DNA of 64,000 bases, taken from the NCBI RefSeq assembly GCF_028583545.1, contig NZ_CP087108.1, positions 1 to 64,000 on the forward strand, read 5' to 3'. The first letter of the stretch is position 1, and each line of letters starts with the position of its first letter. The stretch comes from Methylobacterium sp. NMS14P. Its GTDB lineage: Bacteria > Pseudomonadota > Alphaproteobacteria > Rhizobiales > Beijerinckiaceae. Position numbers and translations under genes: made by a program. The notes below the pieces were generated by a model, which worked only from the letters and a program-made list of their open reading frames with translations, did not search any database and had not been told where the DNA came from. Positions 24,944-34,450 of the stretch are shown one piece after another.

Positions 24944-25369
24944 ATGCCGATCCGGCCCGAGCACCGCTTCTTCTATCCCATCGATTGGGCGCAGCTCTCG
25001 GCCGTGATCCGGTTCGGCCGGGCGAAAGGCTGCTGTGAGGGCTGTGGGCGTCCGCACGGGCGGTTGGTCTACCATCTCGGCGACGGGTGCTGGTGGGACG
25101 CGGAAGCTGGCCGGTGGCGCGATGGATGGGGCAGGCGGATCCGGGTCGCGGTAGAGGCCGATATCCTCAAACGGGTGCGCCGGACCCGGGTCGTCCTAGC
25201 GGCTGCCCATCGGGACCACGACACCTCGAACAACGCGGACGCTAACCTCGCGGCCTTCTGCCAGCGATGCCATATGATCCACGACCGACCCGAGCATCAG
25301 CGGCGACGGTGGCGAACCCTGTTTCGGCGGAAGGCGCTGGGCGATCTGTTTGGAGGGCCCTACGCCTAA
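24944..25369 (+). CDS. HNH-endonuclease-like zinc protein, copy 1 of 3
   Basis: A 141-residue protein beginning MPIRPEHRFFYPIDWAQLSA. CCEGCGRPH gives a first metal-binding C-x2-C. AAHRDHDTSNNADANLAAFC followed by QRCHMIHDRPEHQRRR resembles the HNH motif, with His-Asn-His-type residues and a second Cys pair. The family could be nuclease or a zinc-binding DNA protein. Copies at 34451-34876 and 58439-58864 are nearly identical through the stop codon, but the flanks differ downstream. Confidence 0.75.
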   Translation: MPIRPEHRFFYPIDWAQLSAVIRFGRAKGCCEGCGRPHGRLVYHLGDGCWWDAEAGRWRDGWGRRIRVAVEADILKRVRRTRVVLAAAHRDHDTSNNADANLAAFCQRCHMIHDRPEHQRRRWRTLFRRKALGDLFGGPYA

Positions 25370-25390
25370 TTTGCCTTTTCGGTCAGGGGC

Positions 25391-25597
25391 TCAAGAACGA
25401 ACCGCAAGCAGCCCGGTCCCGTAGTTTCGTGCCGCGGCTTCGGCGGCCGACCGCGCCTGTTGCTCATCGCGACGCTCGCCAAAAGCCACGGTGACGGTGC
25501 CGTGCTGAAGCTTCCAAGACCAGATGGGCAGCAGCGTCCCATCGGCCTCCGACTTCTGGCGGACCGTATGGACGAACTTAGCCGCATCGGGTTTCAA
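25391..25597 (-). CDS. Hypothetical protein, 68 aa
   Basis: Starts with TTG overlapping the upstream stop (TTGA), so probably coupled to 25594-25827. The product has LPIWSWKLQHGTVTVAFGER, a likely beta hairpin, then a helix DEQQARSAAEAAARNYG. Family unknown. Confidence 0.5.
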   Translation of the reverse strand: MKPDAAKFVHTVRQKSEADGTLLPIWSWKLQHGTVTVAFGERRDEQQARSAAEAAARNYGTGLLAVRS

Positions 25598-25827
25598 TGT
25601 CGTACCGCACCTTCCGAGTGGAACACGAAGTAGCCGATGAACCGCGTCGCCTCCTCCGCACGCGCATGGCGGAAGCCGGCCGGCGGCGGCTCCGAGGGGC
25701 GCACGGTTCCGACGAACTCCCAGTCAGCGTCTTGGATGAAGGACGGCACCGGCCTGCCATGAACGATGGCGCAGCGGATTGCGGGCTCGAAGCGGCGACG
25801 GAACACGGTGTAGAAGTGGGCCGGCAT
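25594..25827 (-). CDS. Hypothetical protein, 77 aa
   Basis: MPAHFYTVFRRRFEPAIRCA ... ADWEFVGTVRPSEPPPAGF ... RFIGYFVFHSEGAV. The aromatic, beta-rich C-terminus may form a small domain. First gene of a coupled pair with 25391-25597. Function unknown. Confidence 0.5.
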   Translation of the reverse strand: MPAHFYTVFRRRFEPAIRCAIVHGRPVPSFIQDADWEFVGTVRPSEPPPAGFRHARAEEATRFIGYFVFHSEGAVRH

Positions 25828-25964
25828 CTTGGCCCTCCTCCGCCAGGTAGCGCTCCCGACAGGGTACCGCGTTCTCGGCCCGCTGTCGTGGGCAGGCGGT
25901 TGCTGGGCCTGCCGATCGACAAACGCGAGCGCTAGATCGGGCTTATGGGCATCACAGCTGAGAG

Positions 25965-26183
25965 CTACCTAGCGATTGTCGAAGGCCTATCGCGTACTAC
26001 CAGTTCGAAATCATCGGAGGATGGCTTGTAGGCGCACCAGCCACACTGACCAAGGTCGGCAGCCCTGGGCGCGTTCCATTGGGAACACTCCGGACAGACT
26101 TTGAGTACGAGTTTTGTGCCGTGCGCGAAGGCTAGGCCGCGGCCGCGAAAGGTTACGCGACCTTGAGGCGGATCAGCGGGCAT
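25965..26183 (-). CDS. Small zinc-ribbon-like protein
   Basis: A 72-residue protein with VCPECSQWNAPRAADLGQCGWC: two C-x2-C pairs 14 residues apart, a zinc-ribbon layout. The N-terminus is basic (RVTFRGRGLAFAHGTKLV). No family is recognised. It borders the IS21-like remnant. Confidence 0.55.
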   Translation of the reverse strand: MPADPPQGRVTFRGRGLAFAHGTKLVLKVCPECSQWNAPRAADLGQCGWCAYKPSSDDFELVVRDRPSTIAR

Positions 26184-26300
26184 CTCTGCTCCCTGACTGC
26201 TACACAGGTTGTTTTCTAGAACCTGTCTGAGCTACCGATTTTGTCAACCTTTCGTGACGGCACTGCCCGCAATTTGCGCAGGTAGCAGGGTGCCACATGA

Positions 26301-27017
<717 letters not shown>

Positions 27018-27064
27018 CCCACGGGAGTGGGGATTTTTGCTTCGGCGGATCTGAGGACGATGCA

Positions 27065-27760
27065 GGTTCTCCGTCACTTCGTGTGGTGGGGTGAGCGGAC
27101 CGGGACGCCGGGACGAGCCGCCGAACTGGGCGAAGCCGGCGCGCCCGTGCCTCATCGACCCTTACCGGGCCTATCTCGACCAGCGCTGGAGCGGGGGCTG
27201 CCGCAACGCGGCGGCCCTGGCCCGCGAACTCGATCGCCTTGGGGCTCGTATCAATCCACGAGTAGTGCGCGCTTGGGCGACGGCGCGGCGCCGGCTTGGC
27301 GGCGACACGCTCGATGCCGGCGGCCAGGGCGTCGCTCCCCCGTGGAAGCCGCCCGGAACGAGGCGGATCGCCCGGCTTCTGCAGAGCGACGCCGGGGGAT
27401 AGCCGGCGCGGACGGCGTGTTCATCGCGCGCTTGAGGCGCACTGCACCGAAACTGGCCAACGCGGCCGACTTGGCAGTTCGCTTCGCGCGCATGCTGCGC
27501 GATCAGTCCTCGGAGCCAGTCGCGGATTGGCTGGCCGCGGCTCGCTCGAGCGTGCTGAAGCGGTTTGCCGCCGGCCTGCAACGTGATGTGGCTGGGATCG
27601 AGAATGCCATCGCCCTGCCGTGGTCGACAGGGCCAGCGGAGGGCGAGATCAGCCGACTGAAGACGATCAAGCGACAGATGTATGGCCGCGCCGGCTTCGA
27701 ACTCCTGCGTCAGCGCGTCCTCAACGCGGTCTGACCCACCACACGAAGTGACGGAGAACC
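27065..27760 (+). mobile_element. ISL3-family element, internally deleted, perfect 8-bp target duplication
   Basis: Inverted repeats GGTTCTCCGTCACTTCGTGT at 27065 and its reverse complement ending at 27760 match over 26 of 27 bases. They are flanked by the direct repeat ACGATGCA (27057-27064 and 27761-27768). At ~0.7 kb the element is half the usual ISL3 length and keeps only the C-terminal transposase part. It is thus a non-autonomous derivative that was moved by, or deleted after, transposition. Confidence 0.9.
27091..27734 (+). pseudogene. ISL3 transposase, C-terminal fragment with frameshift
   Basis: The first part (PCLIDPYRAYLDQRWSGGCR then NAAALARELDRLGARINPRV) and the last (NAIALPWSTGPAEGEISRLK then RQMYGRAGFELLRQRVL) are typical of the ISL3 transposase C-terminal half. 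They lie in different frames; the switch occurs around the G5 run near 27390. The N-terminal zinc finger and DDE start are missing. Confidence 0.85.
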
Positions 27761-27786
27761 ACGATGCACTCGGCGTTGACAGAGGG

Positions 27787-28119
27787 CTACAGCTTGTAGG
27801 CAGTGACCAAGATCCGTCGAAAGTCGCCATCTGCCTTGTGCCACACAGAGCGGACGGGCGGCAGCGTGCCGTTGGCAGCTCGAAGCGGGCCCTCATAGAC
27901 GTACTTGGTGCCGAAGCCTGTCGGCACCTCACGCACGAGGTGGCTCGGCTTCCCATGCTCGAACAGGGCATGGATCAGGATGTGGATGGCCTCGGCGCTG
28001 AAGCCACGGCTGAAGAAGAACTCGGCCTTGCCCTGATTGTCCCGGTGCTCGGGGTTGAGCAGGTAGCCTTTGATCTTCTCGTCCGCGATGGCGAGATCGG
28101 GCGTCCAGTCGTCGCTCAC
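27787..28119 (-). CDS. DUF6883-domain protein
   Basis: A 110-residue protein starting with GTG nine bases after the DUF4926 gene stop. AIADEKIKGYLLNPEHRDNQ with GKAEFF, then GTKYVYEGPLRAANG and WHKADGDFRRILVTAYKL fit DUF6883 (K-x-YLL-x-xHP/x-G-x-x-KA ... T-A-Y). This domain is commonly found next to DUF4926 in mobile and polymorphic-toxin-like loci. A toxin, immunity or antitoxin role is unproven. Confidence 0.75.
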   Translation of the reverse strand: MSDDWTPDLAIADEKIKGYLLNPEHRDNQGKAEFFFSRGFSAEAIHILIHALFEHGKPSHLVREVPTGFGTKYVYEGPLRAANGTLPPVRSVWHKADGDFRRILVTAYKL

Positions 28120-28128
28120 CGATGCGGC

Positions 28129-28365
28129 TCAGGCCGCACGCAGGGCATCGGCAGACAGGGTGCAGTTGCCGACCACTGGACAGGCGAACTCGACTTCGTA
28201 GGCCTTGCCGCCGCCATAAACGGCCACGACCGTCCCGTGACTGCCAGCGGGAACCGGCAGCCCATCGTCCGTCTCGACAGCGCGCAGAACCGCGACCACG
28301 CTCAATTCCGCGAAGAGCGGATGCGCGGCGGGATCCCGGAACTGATGCATCGTCTCGTAGGACAT
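28129..28365 (-). CDS. DUF4926-domain protein
   Basis: A 78-residue protein with FAELSVVAVLRAVETDDGLP followed by AGSHGTVVAVYGGGKAYEVEF, the DUF4926 pattern (DVVAL-x-D-x-GL-x-G-x-x-GTVV-x-VY-x-G-x-AYEVEF). Upstream partner of the DUF6883 gene in one transcription unit. Confidence 0.85.
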   Translation of the reverse strand: MSYETMHQFRDPAAHPLFAELSVVAVLRAVETDDGLPVPAGSHGTVVAVYGGGKAYEVEFACPVVGNCTLSADALRAA

Positions 28366-28486
28366 GCGCTAAATCTGGCGCATCGCATCAGATCTAGCAA
28401 GCCTGGCGCGATCATGCCGAACAGCGCGCAGGCCGGAGTTGAGAGATCGGGCGCCCCATCGAGGAAGGCGCCCGACGACCATCGCC

Positions 28487-28945
28487 TTACGCGTGCTGCA
28501 TGTCGGCAGGCACCTTGCCGCCGTTCTCAGCGAGCTTCTGGACCACCTGCTTGTGCAGCCAGACGTTCATCGTCGCCGAGTCGTCCTTGTCGCCGGTATA
28601 GTGCAGTTCGTCGGCGAGCTGCTTGCGAGCGGTGAGGCTGCTGTCGAGGTCGAGCAGCTTCAGAAGGTCGACGATCGACTGCTTGTAGTTCAGGTTCTCA
28701 CCCTTCTTGGCAGCCATGTCGCTCAGGATCTGACCGACGTCGACGTTCGCTGCCGAGCCCGTCTGCGCCCTCGTGGGCGAAGGAGCACCGCTCGTCGAGG
28801 GGGCGGCCGCACCGCTGGAGCCGCTGCCGGCTCCGGTAGCGGCAGGCGATACCGTCGGCGTCCCGGATGCATGCGATCCGGAGGCTTGCGCGCTCGCGCT
28901 ACCACCGCCGAAAATCTTCGAGATGATTGATCCGAACAGGCTCAT
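28487..28945 (-). CDS. DUF3597-domain protein
   Basis: 152 residues from MSLFGSIISKIFGGG with GAGGA upstream. After a Ser/Ala/Gly-rich linker (residues ~15-65) the conserved domain VDVGQILSDMAAKKGENLNY then SIVDLLKLLDLDSSLTARK and MNVWLHKQVVQKLAENGGKV matches DUF3597 (PF12200). Members are small, widespread in Proteobacteria and linked by some to phage or stress; the role here is unknown. Confidence 0.9.
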   Translation of the reverse strand: MSLFGSIISKIFGGGSASAQASGSHASGTPTVSPAATGAGSGSSGAAAPSTSGAPSPTRAQTGSAANVDVGQILSDMAAKKGENLNYKQSIVDLLKLLDLDSSLTARKQLADELHYTGDKDDSATMNVWLHKQVVQKLAENGGKVPADMQHA

Positions 28946-29163
28946 GACATCGTCCTCGGCATCTACGGGCTTAGCCCGGGAGCCGCAGTAACCGAGCCAC
29001 ATGGTACGGCGTTCCGCCCTGACTGGGCCTTACGAGACGTTCTGACGTGGTGGCTGTCGCCTCGATCGTCATGCCGCTTGGCGGCAGGATGTCACGGCAG
29101 GCATCGGGCAGAAGTCGCACGCCCGACTTGTCGAGGTTCAACCCAGGCAGCTACAGCCTGCCA

Positions 29164-29358
29164 ATGTCCGATAAGCTCGACGCTCTCCTCGAACGCCTCA
29201 AGGCGCATCAGCGCACGCTCATCCTGGCGATGGCCGAGCATGACGGCTTGCCGGCGCAGAGTGTGCTCCGTCAGGTGGCCGAGCTGGAGAACGTCATCGC
29301 TGCGGTTGAGGCAGTTGCGGCTGAGGAGGCGGACCAACGAAAGCGAGATCACAGATAA
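29164..29358 (+). CDS. Hypothetical small helical protein
   Basis: MSDKLDALLERLKAHQRTLI continues as two helices, probably a coiled-coil hairpin, to the basic end DQRKRDHR (64 aa). The frame is open upstream to 29047. Located 110 bp before the chemoreceptor gene. Confidence 0.5.
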   Translation: MSDKLDALLERLKAHQRTLILAMAEHDGLPAQSVLRQVAELENVIAAVEAVAAEEADQRKRDHR

Positions 29359-29470
29359 CCAACCGACAAGCTTAGGTAGTCGGCCATTTTCTGCCGCCAC
29401 AGAAGAAATTCTTTATACAAAACTGCCCATAGCGATCTCAAGCTAATCGTTCTATGGGTCAGGAAGCGCC

Positions 29471-31165
29471 ATGCTTGCCAATATGCGCTTAAGTTCAAAA
29501 GTCGTCACGGGCTATGCCGCCATACTCTCGACAATGGCAGCTCTAACCATCTACGGAGTCGCCGAGGTTCGCTCAATCGATAATAGCCTTGGGACAATAA
29601 ACGATCTAAATTCCGTCAAGCAGCGATACGCCATCAATTTTCGCGGCAGCGTTCATGACCGTGCAATCAGTCTCCGCGATTTCACCTTAGTATCCGATCA
29701 ACACTCACGTGAGACTGTCCTCACCGATATCTCCCGGCTGTCGGATGCATATGCTCGCTCCGCCGCCAGCATGGATCGCATGTTTGCTGAGCACCCCGAC
29801 ACTTCGGCTGAGGAGCGCACGATCCTCGGCACCATCAAGCAGACCGAGGCTAGAACGCTGCCTTTGATGAAGGAGGTCATCGAGCTTCAGCAGGCCAGTC
29901 AGTTCGACAAGGCCCGCTCGCTCCTGATGCAGGAGGCCCGTCCCGCCTTCGTTGAGTGGCTCGGGCGTATCAACCAATTCATCGACCTCCAGGAAGCTCG
30001 CAACCAGAGCATCGGGGCCGACGTGCGGGCAGTTTCGCATGCCTTCACCCTCCTCATGCTCGGCCTGCTTGGATTGGCCGCTGCCGTCGGCGTAGGGTTC
30101 GGCCTCTGGGCCTACCGCGCCATCCGACCGCTGCGGCCGCTGACAGCTGTCATGCTCAAGCTGGCTCACGGAGATCTCAACGTCGTAGTTCCGTCGACGA
30201 AGCAGCGTGATGAGGTTCGCGACATCACACAGGCGGTCCAGGCCTTCAAGGACAATGCCCTCGCAGCGCAAGCCTTGGCCGAAGAGCGGCAAGCCGAGCA
30301 AGGGCAGAAGATCCAGCAGGCCGAGCGGATCGATGCGACAACGCGCGTTTTCGAGAGCACGATGAACGCCATCGTCGGGCACGTGTCGGCTGCCGCCAAT
30401 GACATGCAGAACACCGCGCGGGTCATGGAGAGCACAGCAGGGAACACGGCAGCTCGTTCGAACTCGGTCGCTGCGGCCGCGCATGAGGCTGGCGTGAACG
30501 TCACCACAGTCGCTGCAGCCGCTGAGGAACTTGGCCTGTCGGTGCAGGAGATCGGCCGCCAGGTGGCCGGCTCTGCCGACTTGGCCAGAACCGCGGTCAC
30601 AGAAGCCGATCAGACTGGAGCTTTGGTGCGAGAGCTGAGCGATGCAGTCGCCCGCATCGGTGACGTGGTCGGGCTCATTTCCTCGATCGCCGGCCAGACG
30701 AACCTGCTGGCCCTGAACGCCACGATCGAGGCGGCGCGCGCGGGCGCCGCGGGTCGGGGGTTCGCGGTAGTCGCCTCAGAAGTGAAGGCGCTCGCTGAGC
30801 AGACCGCCAAGGCCACGGGCGAGATTTCTGGGCAGATCGCACGCATCCAGGGGGTGACGGGCCAAGCGGTGAGCGCCATCGGAGCGATCACGACACGGAT
30901 CCGCGAGATCAGCGGCGTCGCCACCTCGATCGCCGCCGCCGTGGAAGAGCAAGGCGCAGCGACTCAGGAGATCGTACGCAACGTCAGCCAGGCGGCGGCG
31001 GGTACGGAGGAGGTCACGGGCAACATCGCCGGTGTGGCGGGGGCCGCCGAGGAGACGGGGGCTGCCGCGAGCCAGGTGCTGGGCGCCGCTTCCGAACTGT
31101 CGCGCCAGTCCGAACATCTCTCAGCTGAGGTCGGACGCTTTCTGGCCACCGTTCGGGCTGCGTGA
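29471..31165 (+). CDS. Methyl-accepting chemotaxis protein 1 (4HB-type)
   Basis: A 564-residue receptor. Membrane segment 1 lies at ~12-30 and segment 2 at ~190-213; between them is a ~160-residue helical periplasmic domain of the 4HB_MCP type. HAMP follows (~214-266), then the signalling domain with the conserved hairpin tip [26 protein letters not shown] precedes the ATG. The C-terminal 48 residues equal those of 37508-39223 although codons differ. A small companion gene follows immediately. No CheWY-binding pentapeptide was seen at the C-terminus. Confidence 0.95.
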   Translation: MLANMRLSSKVVTGYAAILSTMAALTIYGVAEVRSIDNSLGTINDLNSVKQRYAINFRGSVHDRAISLRDFTLVSDQHSRETVLTDISRLSDAYARSAASMDRMFAEHPDTSAEERTILGTIKQTEARTLPLMKEVIELQQASQFDKARSLLMQEARPAFVEWLGRINQFIDLQEARNQSIGADVRAVSHAFTLLMLGLLGLAAAVGVGFGLWAYRAIRPLRPLTAVMLKLAHGDLNVVVPSTKQRDEVRDITQAVQAFKDNALAAQALAEERQAEQGQKIQQAERIDATTRVFESTMNAIVGHVSAAANDMQNTARVMESTAGNTAARSNSVAAAAHEAGVNVTTVAAAAEELGLSVQEIGRQVAGSADLARTAVTEADQTGALVRELSDAVARIGDVVGLISSIAGQTNLLALNATIEAARAGAAGRGFAVVASEVKALAEQTAKATGEISGQIARIQGVTGQAVSAIGAITTRIREISGVATSIAAAVEEQGAATQEIVRNVSQAAAGTEEVTGNIAGVAGAAEETGAAASQVLGAASELSRQSEHLSAEVGRFLATVRAA

Positions 31166-31166
31166 G

Positions 31167-31493
31167 ATGGCGATGAGCACGGGGCCGCATCGGGATGATG
31201 CCACCTCTTTCGACGCCATCCAGGCTCTCAGAGAGGCATTGGCCGGTGCGTTCGCCGAGAAGGTCGATCTCGGCCCCCGCGCAGAGCAGATCCGTCAGCT
31301 AGGCCGGTCGTTGGAGATGATGATCGAGGCGCTGCGCATCAGGCTCGTTGAGCTTGGTGCCGAGGTACAGACCGACGGCCAGCCCCTACGTCTCGAGCAG
31401 CTCACGCGTATGGCGCGGGCTGTTCGTGCCGACGGACTCGAAGAGAAGGGCGTCTGCTTCGATCACGGCCCCATCAAGAGCCTGTCGCGTTGA
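31167..31493 (+). CDS. Chemoreceptor-companion protein, copy 1
   Basis: A 108-residue helical protein (MAMSTGPHRDDATSFDAIQA ...) starting one base after the receptor stop. The motif ALAGAFAEKVDLGPRAEQIR with QLGRSLEMMIEALR aligns with the protein behind the other receptor (37207-37500: ALEQAFSANVDLGPRWAQIR with ALGLSLQQLSRDLE). Two independent receptor genes are thus each followed by a homologue. A role in receptor clustering, adaptation or signalling is inferred from context only. Confidence 0.75.
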   Translation: MAMSTGPHRDDATSFDAIQALREALAGAFAEKVDLGPRAEQIRQLGRSLEMMIEALRIRLVELGAEVQTDGQPLRLEQLTRMARAVRADGLEEKGVCFDHGPIKSLSR

Positions 31494-31536
31494 TCGCGCC
31501 CTGGTGATCGTCGCCGCTCCGTGGCACCCGTCGAGC

Positions 31537-31792
31537 ATGGCTATTCCCGATAAGACCGGATGCGAGGTGCGGATCGACGGCGCGTGGCAGCTCGTGCCGT
31601 TGACCGAGGTGCATGCACTACCGCGCCGCCGAGAAGCGCTGCCCGACCTGCCAGGGCCGGGTGCGCACGCAAGGGCTCTACTCGGGTGAGGGGGGCGTCG
31701 CGATGATGCATCAGCGGGCGCACGATGGTTGCCCCAGGATCCCCAAGCACTACGCCGGCACACTGAAGCGGCACCCACAGGCATTGGACTGA
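31537..31792 (+). pseudogene. Small gene with probable frameshift
   Basis: The first frame gives MAIPDKTGCEVRIDGAWQLV and PLTEVHA; the second, from 31613, gives MHYRAAEKRCPTCQGRVRTQ and ends HPQALD. The join TEVHYRAAEKRCPTC would be a natural continuous protein with a CPTC metal site, so a one-base change near 31612 is likely. The second part could still be translated from ATG 31613 as a 59-residue protein. Confidence 0.5.
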
Positions 31793-31892
31793 GGCACGTT
31801 CGTCGTCCGTCTTTCTGAGCGATCGGGTGACGACCCTGGCGCACCCAGAATTCACCTCGGCCCCCCGTTAGTAGAAGCCAGCCGATGACCGC

Positions 31893-32447
31893 TCAGGCGG
31901 CGTCATCCGATGACGGCTTCCGGCGCTTCGATCCCGATGGCCGAGGCGTCGTGTTCGTCCAGGGCATCGTGCCGTCCGGCCGGCGCGGCATTGATCGGAC
32001 CTTGCCTGCACGGTCGCCTTTCCGTTCAGGACGAGGGCCTTTGCAACCGCCATGACGCCATGCTCGGAACGTGCGGCCATAGATCCACTCCTCGAAGTCG
32101 TGGTCGGCTCGGACGATCATGTCGGCGATCACCCGCTCGGCCTCCTCCTTGTTGAAGAGCGCTTGGCCGAGCAGGGCGATCGTGTAGCGCCGTATCTCCT
32201 GAGGGCCCTCCAAATGCGGGTTGCGATCCATGGCTCGCAGCACCGCGTGCAGCACCGCCCTGCCGACATCGTCCCGCTTCGGCGTGCCGGTCTTCAGGCG
32301 GTTCTGTCGGCGCTCGCCCTCAGTCTCGGCGTGGGCATCGAGGCTGTGCTTAAGCCGCTTCGACATGCTCTTACGGGACTTCCGGGCCGCGGGTGTCCAA
32401 CCTGGACGTCTCGGGGTGGGTTCGGGGGTCTCGTTCTCGTCCGACAT
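31893..32447 (-). CDS. Hypothetical basic protein, intact copy of the 21.5-kb fragment
   Basis: 184 residues from MSDENETPEPTPRRPGWTPA, preceded by GGAGGCG. The basic N-terminal part (SRKSMSKRLKHSLDAHAETE) is shared with 21282-21538. The middle (GRAVLHAVLRAMDRNPHLEG, IALLGQALFNKEEAERVIAD) is helical, and the end is a basic, disordered tail (GSKRRKPSSDDAA). Nucleic-acid binding is possible; no family is known to me. Confidence 0.65.
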   Translation of the reverse strand: MSDENETPEPTPRRPGWTPAARKSRKSMSKRLKHSLDAHAETEGERRQNRLKTGTPKRDDVGRAVLHAVLRAMDRNPHLEGPQEIRRYTIALLGQALFNKEEAERVIADMIVRADHDFEEWIYGRTFRAWRHGGCKGPRPERKGDRAGKVRSMPRRPDGTMPWTNTTPRPSGSKRRKPSSDDAA

Positions 32448-32610
32448 AGGTGCGCCTCCGTATGAGAGGCCCCCTATCGATACCGGATCGACGCAAGACA
32501 CAAACGGCCAAGCCGCGGCAGGTCTTTGGCCGCGCCACCGGCTGACCCGGCGACATCATCGGATGATGCCGACTCGGTCAGCCGCTGACGTTTAAGGTTT
32601 TGGACTTCTT
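32322..32610. repeat. Duplicated block, copy 2 (with 21413-21700)
   Basis: Coding start, ribosome site, promoter side (GATCGACGCAAGACACAAAC in both) and a distal palindrome-containing stretch match copy 1. Confidence 0.7.
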
Positions 32611-34093
32611 AGCCGACTGCATGCGCCGCCTCGCGTACCTGGCGTGTCGCCACGTCGACCTTCTCGCTCGCCCTGGCAATCGCCTCCATGCCGCCGGCGA
32701 TCGTCGTCACGCCGTGCGCGGCCGTGTGCATGCTGCCCGACATCTCCCGGGTCACAGCCGACTGCTCCTCCACCGCCGCCGCAATCGCAGCCGATACCTC
32801 GTCCAGCCCTTGAATGGTGCCCTGGATCGAGCTGATCGCCTCGACTGCTTCGCGCGTGGCCGCCTGCGTCGCGGTGATCTGGCGCGCAATCTCCTGCGTC
32901 GCCTTGGCGGTCTGCTCCGAGAGCGCCTTCACCTCTGTGGCCACGACCGCGAAGCCCCGACCCGCGGCGCCCGCGCGCGCCGCCTCGATCGTGGCATTGA
33001 GCGCGAGGAGATTGGTCTGTGATGCGATCCCCTGGATCATCGTCACCACGTCGCCGATCTGTGCTGCATGGCCGCTCAAGCCCTCGACGATGCCGCTTGT
33101 GTGCCGGGCCTGCTCGACCGCCTCCCCAGCCATGCGCGCCGCGTGACTGACCTGCTGGCTGATCTCGCCGACCGAAGCCGACAGCTGTTCAGCCCCCGAG
33201 GCTACGATCTGGATGTCGTTCGAAACCTGACCGACCGTCCCGGCGGCTTCAGCGGTCTGCCGCGAGACGTCTTCGACGGCGGAGCCGATCGCGTCGAGAT
33301 CCGCGCTGATCGTCCGCTGTGCCTCGATGCGGCGTTGGCGCTCGTGCACCTGCGTGGTGATGTCGACGGCGAACTTCACCACCTTCAGAACGCAACCGCC
33401 GGCGTCGAGGATGGGGTTGTAGGTCGCCTGGATCCACGCCTCGCGACCGCCCTTGGCGACACGCTGGAACTCTCCTGCGGCGAACTCGCCCCGGCCTAAG
33501 CGCTCCCAGAACCCGCGATAAGCTGCACCGCTCCGCTCGGTCGCGTCCACGAACAGGCTGTGATGCCGCCCTCGGACCTCGTCGAGGCGGTAGCCCATCG
33601 CGTCGAGGAAGTTCTGGTTGGCATCGATGATCGTTCCGTTCGGCTCGAACTCGATCACGGCCTGCGAGCGGTGCAGGGCGGCGATCTGGCCCTCCAGGTC
33701 GAGCATGCGCAACTTCTGCGCCGTGATGTCTGATGCGAACTTGACGACCTTCACGACGCGGCCTGCCCGGTCGAGCACCGGGTTGTAGCTCGCCTGGATC
33801 CAGACGTGCCGACCGCCCTTGGCGATCCGCTCGAACTCGGAGGACTGGAACCTGCCCTGGCGCAGAGCGTCCCAGAACGCACAGTACCCGGCGCTGTCGC
33901 GGTAGCTTGGTTCCACGAACAGGGCGTGGTGCTGACCCTGCACCTCGGACAGCGTGTAGCCCATGACGGCCAGGAAATTGGCATTGGCCGTGAGGATCGT
34001 ACCATCAGGCTGGAACTCGATGACCGCTTGTGAGCGATCAAGCGCGTCGAGTTTGGCCGCCTGATCCGCCGCGACGCGGGTTCCGCCGAACAT
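32609..34093 (-). CDS. Cytoplasmic double-PAS chemoreceptor
   Basis: A 494-residue receptor with no membrane segment and no HAMP. Two PAS domains in tandem (about residues 12-130 and 135-250) have near-identical cores: [20 protein letters not shown] and [20 protein letters not shown], each ending with KVVKF-x-DIT. The signalling domain carries [20 protein letters not shown]. Aer-like organisation suggests sensing of an internal redox or metabolic signal, though no haem- or flavin-specific residue can be assigned. A near-CtrA box lies ~120 bp upstream. Confidence 0.93.
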   Translation of the reverse strand: MFGGTRVAADQAAKLDALDRSQAVIEFQPDGTILTANANFLAVMGYTLSEVQGQHHALFVEPSYRDSAGYCAFWDALRQGRFQSSEFERIAKGGRHVWIQASYNPVLDRAGRVVKVVKFASDITAQKLRMLDLEGQIAALHRSQAVIEFEPNGTIIDANQNFLDAMGYRLDEVRGRHHSLFVDATERSGAAYRGFWERLGRGEFAAGEFQRVAKGGREAWIQATYNPILDAGGCVLKVVKFAVDITTQVHERQRRIEAQRTISADLDAIGSAVEDVSRQTAEAAGTVGQVSNDIQIVASGAEQLSASVGEISQQVSHAARMAGEAVEQARHTSGIVEGLSGHAAQIGDVVTMIQGIASQTNLLALNATIEAARAGAAGRGFAVVATEVKALSEQTAKATQEIARQITATQAATREAVEAISSIQGTIQGLDEVSAAIAAAVEEQSAVTREMSGSMHTAAHGVTTIAGGMEAIARASEKVDVATRQVREAAHAVG

Positions 34094-34214
34094 GATCGTA
34101 CTGTCCCCAGAGTTGCGTTGGCTCGGCTAGCGAGGTTGTCGGCGATCAATGGGGCGATGCGCGGCCACGTTCCGCGGCCAATACCCGATGGCACAACACA
34201 GTCGTGTCCAATGA

Positions 34215-34229
34215 TTAATTCTCTATTAC
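34215..34229. promoter_or_regulatory. Near-consensus CtrA box upstream of the PAS chemoreceptor
   Basis: TTAATTCTCTATTAC fits TTAA-N7-TTAA with one mismatch. It is in an AT-rich stretch 120-135 bp upstream of the start of 32609-34093. Confidence 0.4.
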
Positions 34230-34410
34230 GAAAATCATAGACGAAAGAAAATAGCTAAACAGAGCCAATACTGCTGTCATAATACGATCATCACAGGGCC
34301 GTGATGCGCGTTTATACAACCCTGACGTGCTGAAATGTTTTTGCAAGTCGGGGGCTTGATGCCCCGAGGGAGCTAGCCGTCCTCAGCATGCCTGAGGGGG
34401 GCACCTTCCC
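34230..34410. other. AT-rich intergenic region
   Basis: No gene recognised. CCTCAG-CATG-CTGAGG at about 34381-34397 is a short perfect hairpin just before the HNH-like gene's 5' element. Confidence 0.4.
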
Positions 34411-34450
34411 GCTACGCTTCGTCCTCAACAGGTGGCAGAATGCCACCACC
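34411..34450 (+). promoter_or_regulatory. Conserved 5' element of HNH-like gene, copy 2
   Basis: GCTACGCTTC starts 40 nt before the ATG, followed by GGTGGCA-GAA-TGCCACC, a perfect 7-bp stem, then ACC and the start codon. Confidence 0.65.

Noticed and set aside
29705..30484. 259-aa minus-strand frame opposite chemoreceptor 1
   Set aside because: Shadow of the receptor coding frame.
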